The position numbers were made by a program, and so were the translations under genes. A stretch of DNA of 64,000 nucleotides. Source: Streptomyces sp. V3I7 (lineage in GTDB: Bacteria; Actinomycetota; Actinomycetes; Streptomycetales; Streptomycetaceae). The notes beneath the pieces are model-generated. The model worked only from the letters and a program-made list of their open reading frames with translations. It was not told the DNA's origin and ran no database searches. Where the stretch lies: assembly GCF_030817495.1 (NCBI RefSeq), contig NZ_JAUSZK010000001.1:1901001-1965000 (forward strand). Direction: 5' to 3'. Each line of letters starts with the position of its first letter. Positions within the stretch are counted from its first letter, which is position 1. Of the stretch, positions 51,059-61,199 are shown piece after piece.

Positions 51059-53262
51059 TCCGCTTCGAGGACGTCAGCGTCACCTACGACGGTGCGGCCG
51101 AACCCACCGTGCGCGGCGTGGACTTCGAGGTCCCGGAGGGTGAACTCGTCCTGCTGGTCGGCCCGTCGGGCGTGGGCAAGTCCACGGTCCTCGGCGCGGT
51201 CAGCGGGCTCGTCCCGCACTTCACCGGCGGCACCCTGCGCGGCCGGGTCACGGTCGCCGGCCGCGACACCCGCACCCACAAGCCCCGCGAACTGGCCGAC
51301 GTCGTCGGCACGGTGGGCCAGGATCCGCTCGCCCACTTCGTGACGGACACGGTCGAGGACGAACTCGCGTACGGGATGGAGTCGTTGGGACTCGCGCCCG
51401 CCGTGATGCGGCGCCGGGTGGAGGAGACCCTCGACCTCCTCGGCCTCGCCGCCCTGCGCGACCGTCCCATCGCCACCCTCTCCGGCGGCCAGCAGCAGCG
51501 CGTCGCGATCGGCTCGGTCCTCACCCCGCACCCCGAGGTGCTCGTCCTCGACGAGCCGACCTCGGCGCTCGACCCGGCGGCCGCGGAGGAGGTCCTCGCC
51601 GTCCTCCAGCGCCTGGTCCACGACCTCGGCACGACGGTCCTGATGGCCGAGCACCGCCTGGAGCGGGTGATCCAGTACGCCGACCGGGTCGCCCTGCTGC
51701 CCGCGCCGGGCGCGGCCCCGGTCCTCGGCACCCCGGCCGAGGTGATGGCCGTCGCCCCGGTGTACCCGCCGGTGGTGGACCTGGGCCGGCTGGCGGGCTG
51801 GTCTCCGCTGCCCCTGACGGTGCGCGACGCCCGCCGCCGGGCGGGCGACCTCCGCGAACGCCTCGCCGCCCACTGCCCGGCCCCGCACCCGGGGCTCCCT
51901 GGCATGCGCGAGCCGAGCGCCCCCGCGCGCGAGGAGCCACGGCCCCCCGCCCCCGCCACGCCACGATCCGCGGCCCGCGAGCCGGGCCGACCCGAGGAGC
52001 CACGGCCCTCCGTCCCCACCGCGCCACGATCCGCGATCCGCGAGCCGGGCCGACCCACGTCCCACGCTCCGTCCGCAGCCGCCGCCACCACGGAAACGCC
52101 CCTGCCCGCAGCGCACAGCCCCGAGGCACCCGAACCCCCCACCTACGAAGCCACCCAAGCCGCGCCTTCCGAGACAGGCCGACCCCCGGCCCACGCCCCG
52201 TCCGCAGCCGCCGCCACGAAAACGCCCCCGCCCGCAGCGCACAGGCCCGAGACACCCGAACCCCCCACCCACGAAGCCACCCAAGCCGCGCCTTCCGAGG
52301 CAGGCCGACCCCCGGCCCACACTCCCTCCGCAGCCGCCGCCACGAAAACGCCCCCGCCCGCAGCGCACAGGCCCGAGACACCCGAGCCCCCCACCCACGG
52401 CGCCACCCAAGCCGGGCCTTCCAGCGAGCCCGAGCCCGCCCCCCGCTCCTTCCTCTCCCTCCTCCGCCGCCTCCGCAAGCGCACTCCCGACGCCACGGCC
52501 CCCACCTCCGCGCCGGTCGCCGAGGTGCGCGGGCTCGCCGTGCGCCGGGCCCGCGTCCAGGCGCTGCGGCACGTCGACCTCACCGTCACCCCGGGCGAGA
52601 CCATCGCCCTCATGGGCCGTAACGGCGCCGGCAAGTCCACGCTGCTGGGATCGCTCGTCGGGCTCGTCGAGCCGACGTCCGGTTCCGTGCGGGTCGGCGG
52701 GGCGGTCCCCCATCGCACCGCGCCGCGCGAACTGGTGCGCCGCGTCGGCCTCGTACCGCAGGAGCCCCGCGATCTGCTGTACGCCGACACGGTCGCCGCC
52801 GAGTGCGCGGCCGCCGACCGGGACGCGCAGGCCGAGCCCGGCACCTGCCGCGCGCTGGTCGGCGAACTGCTCCCGGGGATCGCCGACGACACGCACCCGC
52901 GCGACCTGTCCGAGGGCCAGCGGCTGGCGCTCGCCCTGGCCGTCGTGCTGACCGCCCGCCCTCCCCTGCTCCTGCTGGACGAGCCGACCCGCGGCCTGGA
53001 CTACGCGGCGAAGGCCCGCCTGGTCGCCGTGCTTCGTGGCCTCGCCGCGCAGGGGCACGCGATCGTGCTGGCCACCCACGACGTGGAGCTGGCCGCCGAA
53101 CTCGCCCACCGGGTCGTGCTGCTGGCCGAGGGCGAGGTGATCGCGGACGGGCCGACGGCGGACATCGTGGTCTCCTCCCCCTCCTTCGCCCCGCAGGTCA
53201 CCAAGATCCTCGCCCCGCAGAAGTGGCTCACGGTCGCCCAGGTACGAAAGGCACTCGCGTGA
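51055..53262 (+). CDS. fused ECF ATPase (EcfA-EcfA'), two ABC domains
   Basis: 735 residues from GTG 51055, overlapping the ecfT stop. Domain 1 (about 1-235): GPSGVGKST, LSGGQQQR, VLVLDEPTSALDP. Domain 2 (about 485-720): GRNGAGKST, LSEGQRLALA, LLLLDEPTRGLDY. Both Walker sets are complete. Signature 2 is LSEGQ. Between them lies a ~190-residue Pro/Ala/Thr/Glu linker with 42-residue repeats. Most ECF systems use two separate or closely fused ATPases; the long repeat linker is unusual. Confidence 0.9.
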   Translation: MIRFEDVSVTYDGAAEPTVRGVDFEVPEGELVLLVGPSGVGKSTVLGAVSGLVPHFTGGTLRGRVTVAGRDTRTHKPRELADVVGTVGQDPLAHFVTDTVEDELAYGMESLGLAPAVMRRRVEETLDLLGLAALRDRPIATLSGGQQQRVAIGSVLTPHPEVLVLDEPTSALDPAAAEEVLAVLQRLVHDLGTTVLMAEHRLERVIQYADRVALLPAPGAAPVLGTPAEVMAVAPVYPPVVDLGRLAGWSPLPLTVRDARRRAGDLRERLAAHCPAPHPGLPGMREPSAPAREEPRPPAPATPRSAAREPGRPEEPRPSVPTAPRSAIREPGRPTSHAPSAAAATTETPLPAAHSPEAPEPPTYEATQAAPSETGRPPAHAPSAAAATKTPPPAAHRPETPEPPTHEATQAAPSEAGRPPAHTPSAAAATKTPPPAAHRPETPEPPTHGATQAGPSSEPEPAPRSFLSLLRRLRKRTPDATAPTSAPVAEVRGLAVRRARVQALRHVDLTVTPGETIALMGRNGAGKSTLLGSLVGLVEPTSGSVRVGGAVPHRTAPRELVRRVGLVPQEPRDLLYADTVAAECAAADRDAQAEPGTCRALVGELLPGIADDTHPRDLSEGQRLALALAVVLTARPPLLLLDEPTRGLDYAAKARLVAVLRGLAAQGHAIVLATHDVELAAELAHRVVLLAEGEVIADGPTADIVVSSPSFAPQVTKILAPQKWLTVAQVRKALA
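52141..52392 (+). repeat. 126-bp tandem repeats in the ATPase linker
   Basis: Two nearly identical 126-bp units (52141-52266, 52267-52392). A more diverged, incomplete unit lies before (from about 52040), and the start of another after (52393 on). Each encodes 42 residues, beginning near THEATQAAPSEAGRPPAH. The period is a multiple of three, so copy-number change keeps the frame. Confidence 0.92.
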
Positions 53263-54089
53263 GCACGACCACCCGCACCACCACTCGCCAGTCCCGCCCC
53301 ATCCGCCTCGGCCCGCGCTCCACCGCCGCCCTGATCCTGGTCAGCGCGGTCGGGCTCGTCGCCTTCGGGTGGCCCTTCCTCGCCCCGCCCGGCTCGCAGC
53401 TGAGCGCCCACGCGCAGGACGCGCCCTGGCTCTTCGCGGGGCTGCTGGTGCTCCTCGTCGCCGTCGTCGCCGCGACGATCTCCGAGTCGGGGCTCGGCCC
53501 GAAGGCCGTGGCCATGCTGGGCGTGCTGGCCGCGACCGGGGCGGCCCTGCGCCCGATCGGCGCGGGCACCGCCGGGATCGAGCCCATGTTCTTCCTCATG
53601 GTGCTCAGCGGCCGCGTCCTCGGTCCGGGCTTCGGCTTCGTCCTCGGCTCCCTCACCATGTTCGCGTCCGCGCTGCTCACCGGCGGGGTGGGGCCCTGGA
53701 TGCCGTTCCAGATGCTGGCGATGGGCTGGTTCTCGATGGGCGCGGGGCTGCTCCCCGGCGCCGACCGGCTGCGCGGCCGGGGGGAGCTGCTGCTGCTCGC
53801 GGGCTACGGCTTCCTCGCCGCCTTCGCCTACGGCACGGTCATGAACCTCGCGGGCTGGCCGTTCATGGGCGCGCTGGCCTCGAACATCGCCTTCGACGCG
53901 CACGCCGCGGTCCCCGCCAACCTGGCCCGCTTCGTCGCGTACTGCCTGGCCACCTCGCTCGGCTGGGACCTGGGCCGGGCCGTCTGCACCGTCGCCTTGA
54001 CCCTGGCGCTCGGCCCGACGCTCCTGCGCGCCCTGCGCCGGGCCACACGCCGGGCGGCCTTCGAGACGGCGGCCGCCTTCGAGCGGTGA
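53259..54089 (+). CDS. ECF transporter S component (substrate-binding membrane protein)
   Basis: 276 residues from GTG 53259, overlapping the ATPase stop (GTGA). About six to seven helices. Features of S components: SGRVLGPGFGFVLGSLTMFASALLTGG and VGPWMPFQMLAMGWFSMGAGLLPG. By context it should bind cobalamin or a precursor (CbrT-like) or cobalt. The riboswitch favours a corrinoid. It is the last gene of the five-gene operon. Confidence 0.87.
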   Translation: MSTTTRTTTRQSRPIRLGPRSTAALILVSAVGLVAFGWPFLAPPGSQLSAHAQDAPWLFAGLLVLLVAVVAATISESGLGPKAVAMLGVLAATGAALRPIGAGTAGIEPMFFLMVLSGRVLGPGFGFVLGSLTMFASALLTGGVGPWMPFQMLAMGWFSMGAGLLPGADRLRGRGELLLLAGYGFLAAFAYGTVMNLAGWPFMGALASNIAFDAHAAVPANLARFVAYCLATSLGWDLGRAVCTVALTLALGPTLLRALRRATRRAAFETAAAFER

Positions 54090-54397
54090 CCGGCCCCACA
54101 TGACGCACCTCACGTACGAGGCGCGATCGTAGACCTTTTCAACCGAATTGCAGCTATTTGCACGCCGCCTGACCTGCGGTTTGCGGCGCAGGTCACACAC
54201 CTCCCCCCGCTCCCCAATTCGGCCGGAAATAGTAAAAGGGGGCATTGCGGGCACTTCTCGCAGCTGCTTCTCTGGACGAGTCGCCAGGCGCCACGAGCCC
54301 TCCCGGGCCGCGGCGCCGACGTATGCCCCCCGCCACGCGGCGGGCGCGCGTGGCTCCGTTCACGGCGACTCCCTGTCCCCCGCAGAAGAGGTTGTCC
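54090..54397. other. 308-bp region between the ECF operon and the lysozyme-like gene, with alternative hairpins
   Basis: TGACCTGC (54170-54177) can pair with GCAGGTCA (54188-54195), while CGCCGC just before it can pair with GCGGCG (54183-54188), so two overlapping hairpins exclude each other. This may be the operon terminator or part of a leader. The rest, including an A/T-richer stretch at 54130-54165 and AGTAAAAGGGGG near 54231, holds no ORF or known RNA element I can support. Confidence 0.4.
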
Positions 54398-54817
54398 GTG
54401 TCTGTTTCGTCCGTCCGTCGTCTTGTCACCCCGAAGAAGGCCCTTGCCGGCGCCGCCATGGCAGCCGCCGCGACGGGCATGATCCTCTCCTCCGCGCCCG
54501 CACAGGCCGACACCGGATCCGCCTCCTCCGCCTCCGCTCAGGCGGTCGCGCACCGGATGATCCCGGACGCCGCGCAGTACCGGGCGTTCGACAAGATCGT
54601 CTCGCACGAGAGCGGCTGGAACATCCACGCCACCAACAGCTCCTCCGGTGCCTACGGCCTGGTCCAGGCGCTGCCCGCCTCGAAGATGTCGAGCGCCGGC
54701 ACCGACTGGAAGGAGAACCCGGCCACGCAGATCAAGTGGGGCCTGGACTACATGAACTCCCGATACGGCAGCCCCGTCGACGCCTGGAACTTCTGGCAGG
54801 CCCACGGCTGGTACTGA
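54398..54817 (+). CDS. small secreted lysozyme-like (transglycosylase SLT-type) protein
   Basis: 139 residues from GTG 54398 with AGAGG 6 bases upstream. Signal peptide (about 1-36, GAAMAAAATGMILSSAPAQA). The domain opens FDKIVSHESGWNIHATN, where E of HESGW matches the catalytic Glu of transglycosylases, and continues SSGAYGLVQALPASKM, WGLDYMNSRYGSP and WNFWQAHGWY. These are typical of Streptomyces small resuscitation/lysozyme-like secreted proteins. Expected to cleave peptidoglycan. Runs in the same direction as the ECF operon but has its own long leader. Confidence 0.87.
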   Translation: MSVSSVRRLVTPKKALAGAAMAAAATGMILSSAPAQADTGSASSASAQAVAHRMIPDAAQYRAFDKIVSHESGWNIHATNSSSGAYGLVQALPASKMSSAGTDWKENPATQIKWGLDYMNSRYGSPVDAWNFWQAHGWY

Positions 54818-55080
54818 GCCGGCCCGGACCCGCGCGGTCCGGACCTTAGTGCGCAACGGGCCCGGTTGCGCCGATCGAGAGCGATATGGATCACAAAAGA
54901 GTGTGGACATCCAGACCCCGGGCAGGTGCAGCGTGCCTGCATATACGACGTTTCGGCGCACTGTGTGACGACAGACGCACGACACGTGAGGGATGGATGT
55001 CCCCCTATGGTCGCTTTTCGACTTGCCGTAGCTGCGGGTCGACTGTCCCTGTCCCCGTCGAAAGGTAGGCGAGCTCCGTT

Positions 55081-56475
55081 TTGCCGGCCGCCACTGTCAT
55101 CACTCAGCCCACCCGGACCGCATCGACGTCTCAGGCCCCACAGGCGTCCTCATCCCAGAAGGTCACCGTCACCGACCCGGCGCTCGTCAAGCGTGCCGTC
55201 CGGGCCGCCGCGCTGGGCAACGCGATGGAGTGGTTCGACTTCGGTGTCTACAGCTACATCGCTGTGACGCTGGGCAAGGTCTTCTTCCCGTCGGGCAACC
55301 CGACCGTCCAGCTGCTCTCCACCTTCGGCGCCTTCGCCGCGGCCTTCCTGGTCCGCCCCATCGGCGGCATGGTCTTCGGCCCGCTGGGCGACCGTGTGGG
55401 CCGGCAGAAGGTCCTCGCCCTCACGATGATCCTGATGGCGGCGGGCACGTTCGCCATCGGTCTGATCCCGTCCTACTCGCTGATCGGTGTCGGCGCTCCG
55501 ATCCTGCTGCTGGTCGCGCGCATGCTCCAGGGCTTCTCGACCGGTGGTGAGTACGCGGGCGCCACGACGTTCATCGCCGAGTACGCGCCCGACAAGAAGC
55601 GCGGCTTCCTCGGCAGCTGGCTGGAGTTCGGCACGCTGGCGGGCTACATCGGCGGTGCCGGTATCGTCGCCGCGTTGACGGCCTTCCTGAGCGAGGGCGA
55701 CCTGCTCTCCTGGGGCTGGCGCGTCCCGTTCCTGATCGCCGGTCCGATGGGTCTGATCGGCCTGTACCTGCGGATGAAGCTCGAGGAGACGCCGGCGTTC
55801 GCCGCGGAGCTGGAGAAGGCGGAGACCAACCGTCCCAAGGTTCCGCTGCGCGAGATGGTCATGGGTCAGTGGAAGACGCTGATCGTGTGCATGGCCCTGG
55901 TGCTCGTCTACAACGTCACCGACTACATGCTGCTGTCGTACATGCCGACGTACATGTCCAGTGAGCTCAAGTACGACGAGACGCACAGCCTGGTCGTGTC
56001 GCTGATCGTGATGGCGGGCATGATGATCGTCCAGCCGTTCGCGGGTGCCCTGACCGACCGGGTCGGCATGCGTCCGGTGATCGGTGCGGGCTGTGTGGGC
56101 TTCCTGGCCCTGTCCATCCCCGCCCTGATGCTGATCCGTGAGGGCAGCATGCTCGGCGTCAGCCTCGGTATGGGTGCCTTCGGTCTGCTGCTGGTCTGCT
56201 TCACCGCGTCGATGCCCTCGGCCCTGCCGGCCCTGTTCCCGACCCGGGTCCGCTACGGCTCGCTGTCGATCGGCTTCAACTTCTCGGTGTCGCTGTTCGG
56301 TGGTACGACCCCGCTGGTCACCACCGCCCTGATCAGCGCCACCGGCAACATGATGATGCCCGCCTACTACATGATGGCGGCGGCGGTCATCGGTGGCTTC
56401 GCCGTCTGGCGCATGGCCGAGTCCGCGGGCCGTCCGCTCCCGGGCTCCCCGCCGGCCGTGGAGGCGACCCGCTAG
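55081..56475 (+). CDS. MFS metabolite:H+ symporter (MHS family, proline/betaine ProP-like)
   Basis: 464 residues, TTG 55081 start. About 12 helices. AALGNAMEWFDFGVYSYIAV and FLVRPIGGMVFGPLGDRVGRQKVL are the MHS family signature, then GFSTGGEYAGATTFIAEYAP. Family members take up betaine, proline, citrate or shikimate with protons. The first ~35 residues are Ser/Thr/Gln-rich, not membrane. A strong terminator follows. Confidence 0.87.
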   Translation: MPAATVITQPTRTASTSQAPQASSSQKVTVTDPALVKRAVRAAALGNAMEWFDFGVYSYIAVTLGKVFFPSGNPTVQLLSTFGAFAAAFLVRPIGGMVFGPLGDRVGRQKVLALTMILMAAGTFAIGLIPSYSLIGVGAPILLLVARMLQGFSTGGEYAGATTFIAEYAPDKKRGFLGSWLEFGTLAGYIGGAGIVAALTAFLSEGDLLSWGWRVPFLIAGPMGLIGLYLRMKLEETPAFAAELEKAETNRPKVPLREMVMGQWKTLIVCMALVLVYNVTDYMLLSYMPTYMSSELKYDETHSLVVSLIVMAGMMIVQPFAGALTDRVGMRPVIGAGCVGFLALSIPALMLIREGSMLGVSLGMGAFGLLLVCFTASMPSALPALFPTRVRYGSLSIGFNFSVSLFGGTTPLVTTALISATGNMMMPAYYMMAAAVIGGFAVWRMAESAGRPLPGSPPAVEATR

Positions 56476-56500
56476 TCGCCTCGCGCCCTCTTCGCACCCC

Positions 56501-56543
56501 CGCACTGCGGCGGGCCGGGCACTGCCCGGCCCGCCGCAGTGCG
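56501..56543 (+). terminator. long-stem terminator
   Basis: A perfect 20-bp stem, CGCACTGCGGCGGGCCGGGC (56501-56520) with its complement at 56524-56543, loop ACT, 26 bp after the symporter stop. No T-run, as is frequent in Streptomyces. Confidence 0.85.
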
Positions 56544-56638
56544 TTGTGCCCGGTGCCGCCCGCCGGTCAGGGGCACACTGGCGGTGGCGGAAAAAGCGGG
56601 TACTCGACCCGTACGGGACACGGAAAGGCAAGGGGCCA

Positions 56639-57310
56639 ATGAGCGGCTCGCAGCTCTGGGACGACGTCGACTTCTACTTCACCACCCATCTCGCGCCGGA
56701 CGACGAGGCGCTTCAGGCGTGCCTGCGCGAGAGCGAGGCCGCCGGGCTGCCGCACGTCAACGTGACCGCGAACCAGGGCAAGTTCCTCCATCTCCTCGCC
56801 CAGATCCAGGACGTCCGCCACATCCTGGAGATCGGCACGCTGGGGGGCTACAGCACCATCTGGCTCGGCCGCGCGCTGCCCGCCGACGGCCGGCTGATCT
56901 CGCTGGAGTACAGCCCGCGGCACGCCGAGGTCGCCACCCGCAACATCGCCCGGGCGGGGCTGGACAAGATCACCGAGGTGCGGGTCGGCCCGGCCCTGGA
57001 GTCGCTGCCCAAGCTGGCCGACGAGAACCCGGCCCCCTTCGACCTGGTCTTCATCGACGCCGACAAGGCCAACAACGCGCGCTACGTGGAGTGGGCGCTG
57101 AAGCTCGCGCGCACCGGCAGCCTGATCATCATCGACAACGTCGTACGCGGTGGCCGGGTGATCGACGCCGAGAGCGCGGAGCAAGACGTGCGCGGCACCC
57201 GCGCCGCGATCGAGCTGATCGCCTCCCACCCGAGGCTGAGCGGCACGGCGATCCAGACGGTGGGCAGCAAGGGGTACGACGGCTTCGCGCTGGCGCGGGT
57301 GCTGGCCTGA
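56639..57310 (+). CDS. O-methyltransferase (class I, catechol/caffeoyl-CoA type)
   Basis: 223 residues from ATG 56639. SAM motif ILEIGTLGGYSTIWLGRAL and metal-site motif FDLVFIDADKANN, then LIIIDNVVRGG, are the Methyltransf_3 signature with the Asp and Asn metal ligands. Probably a Mg2+-dependent O-methyltransferase. The substrate is unknown. The DUF1992 gene starts 25 bp downstream. Confidence 0.9.
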   Translation: MSGSQLWDDVDFYFTTHLAPDDEALQACLRESEAAGLPHVNVTANQGKFLHLLAQIQDVRHILEIGTLGGYSTIWLGRALPADGRLISLEYSPRHAEVATRNIARAGLDKITEVRVGPALESLPKLADENPAPFDLVFIDADKANNARYVEWALKLARTGSLIIIDNVVRGGRVIDAESAEQDVRGTRAAIELIASHPRLSGTAIQTVGSKGYDGFALARVLA

Positions 57311-57335
57311 CGCCGGCCGTGGGCACAATGGGGGC

Positions 57336-57761
57336 ATGACCGAGCGCAAGCCTCCCGGCGTCCCGTTCGAGTCCTGGGTCGACCGGCAGATCCGCACCGC
57401 GCAGGCGCGCGGCGAGTTCGACGGGCTCCCGGGCGAGGGCGAACCGCTGCCGCCGGGCACCGACACCTCGTACGACGAACTGTGGTGGATCAAGCGCAAG
57501 ATGGCCCGCGAGGGCCTGTCGGTGCTGCCTCCGTCCCTGGCCCTGCGCAAGGAGGCGGAGGACGCGCTGGCCGCGGCGTACGCGGCGCCCTCGGAGCAGC
57601 TAGCGCGGAGGATCATCACCGACATCAACGTCAGGATCCGCGACATGATGTTCAGGCCGCCGCCCGGCCCTCCGCTGGGCATGAAGCCGTACGACGTCGA
57701 GGAGGTCGCGCGCGAGTGGCGCGAGCTGCGGAAACCGCCTCGCGGAGCGGCCGGCGTCTAG
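57336..57761 (+). CDS. DUF1992 (DnaJ-homologue subfamily C28-like) protein
   Basis: 141 residues from ATG 57336. ESWVDRQIRTAQARGEFDGLPGEG is split here only by quoting its core QARGEFDGLPGEGEPLP, the DUF1992 hallmark; DELWWIKRKMAREGLSVLPP and ININVRIRD-like DINVRIRDMMF follow. There is no J domain. Function unknown. Its TAG stop is directly followed by a MITE. Confidence 0.88.
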   Translation: MTERKPPGVPFESWVDRQIRTAQARGEFDGLPGEGEPLPPGTDTSYDELWWIKRKMAREGLSVLPPSLALRKEAEDALAAAYAAPSEQLARRIITDINVRIRDMMFRPPPGPPLGMKPYDVEEVAREWRELRKPPRGAAGV

Positions 57762-57950
57762 TAGGGCCTGTCCGGCGGATCATGCCGCAGACGCGGGGTC
57801 TGGCACGCCCATCTGCGGCGTTGTCGTCGGTTGCCGACGCTCCGCGTCGACGCCCTCCTCCGCCTTGCAGCTGAACGCACCAGACCCCGCTCACCTACAC
57901 TGATCAGGCACCGTAGCTTTCCTGCGACCTTATCCGCCGGACAGGCCCTA
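57762..57950. mobile_element. MITE-like element with perfect 19-bp inverted repeats
   Basis: TAGGGCCTGTCCGGCGGAT (57762-57780) and its exact complement (57932-57950) bound 189 bp with no transposase. TA at both ends may be the duplicated target, giving 17-bp inverted repeats. Inside, GGGGTCTGG near 57795 and CCAGACCCC near 57882 can also pair. It lies between the DUF1992 stop and the GNAT start, 7 bp from the latter. Confidence 0.85.
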
Positions 57951-57957
57951 GCCGACA

Positions 57958-58467
57958 ATGCCCCGCATGACCCACGCGTCCTGGACCATCGCCCCCGAAC
58001 CCTTCGGCTCCCCCGTCGCCGCCGCGCTCTGGCGGGCGTACTTCACCGAGGTCAGCGATCGCTGGTACCTGCGATTCGAGGGGCGCCGTACGGCCCCGGA
58101 CGAGCTGGAGAAGGGGCTCGTCTCGCACGCCGGACGCGATCTGACGCCACCAGGCGGGCAGTTGATGGTCGCTCGGTACGGTGGTGAGCCCGTCGGCTGT
58201 GCGGGCGTACGACTACTGGAGCGGGGCACGGCCGAGTTGACCCGTGTCTTCGTGCACAAGGAGCTGCGTGGCAAGGGCGGCGCCGCACTGCTGGTGCGCG
58301 CCGCCGAGGACGCCGCCCGTGCGCTCGGAGCCACGCGGATGATCCTCGACACCCGCGGCGACCTGGTGGAGGCCCGCGCGCTGTACGCCCGCCTCGGCTA
58401 CACGGAGACCGAGCCGCACAACGACGACAAGTACGCCGAGCACTGGTTCCGCAAGGACCTCGGCTGA
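57958..58467 (+). CDS. GNAT N-acetyltransferase
   Basis: 169 residues. The acetyl-CoA motif is VHKELRGKGGAALLVRAAED (RxxGxG/A form RGKGGA), followed by LDTRGDLVEARALYARLGY, a classical GNAT C-terminus. ATG 57958 or ATG 57967. Only 7 bp separate ATG 57958 from the MITE, and no good ribosome site is visible, so the insertion seems to have replaced the native leader. The substrate is unknown. Convergent with the MFS gene, 2 bp between stops. Confidence 0.87.
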   Translation: MPRMTHASWTIAPEPFGSPVAAALWRAYFTEVSDRWYLRFEGRRTAPDELEKGLVSHAGRDLTPPGGQLMVARYGGEPVGCAGVRLLERGTAELTRVFVHKELRGKGGAALLVRAAEDAARALGATRMILDTRGDLVEARALYARLGYTETEPHNDDKYAEHWFRKDLG

Positions 58468-58469
58468 CC

Positions 58470-60981
<2,512 letters not shown>

Positions 60982-61083
60982 ACCGCAATGCTACGCCTGT
61001 TCGATTTTGGACGGCGAGCCTGTTCCCGGAGCTTCACGCGAACGTGTGTCTTGTGCTGTCGAACACGCATCGGGTTCGACGGT

Positions 61084-61128
61084 AACCGCCCCCGCGTCGG
61101 GAAGGTGCTCCACGACGCGGGGGCGGTT
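61084..61128. terminator. strong hairpin terminator
   Basis: AACCGCCCCCGCGTCG (61084-61099) pairs perfectly with CGACGCGGGGGCGGTT (61113-61128), 13-nt loop. It lies 72 bp after the formaldehyde dehydrogenase-like gene stop, read on the minus strand. Between them (61138-61175) sits a 19-bp tandem repeat CTCACCCGGCCGTCAGGGC. Confidence 0.8.
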
Positions 61129-61199
61129 CTGGTCTTCCTCACCCGGCCGTCAGGGCCTCACCCGGCCGTCAGGGCCGTGCGGGCCGTGCGGGCGGTGAG

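Noticed and set aside
52040..52430. Tandem repeats as a CRISPR array
   Set aside because: Repeats are 126 bp, contiguous without spacers and in frame within an ATPase gene.
54200..54397. ydaO/c-di-AMP riboswitch before the lysozyme-like gene
   Set aside because: Such elements precede some Streptomyces cell-wall hydrolase genes, but I could not find the conserved core segments here.
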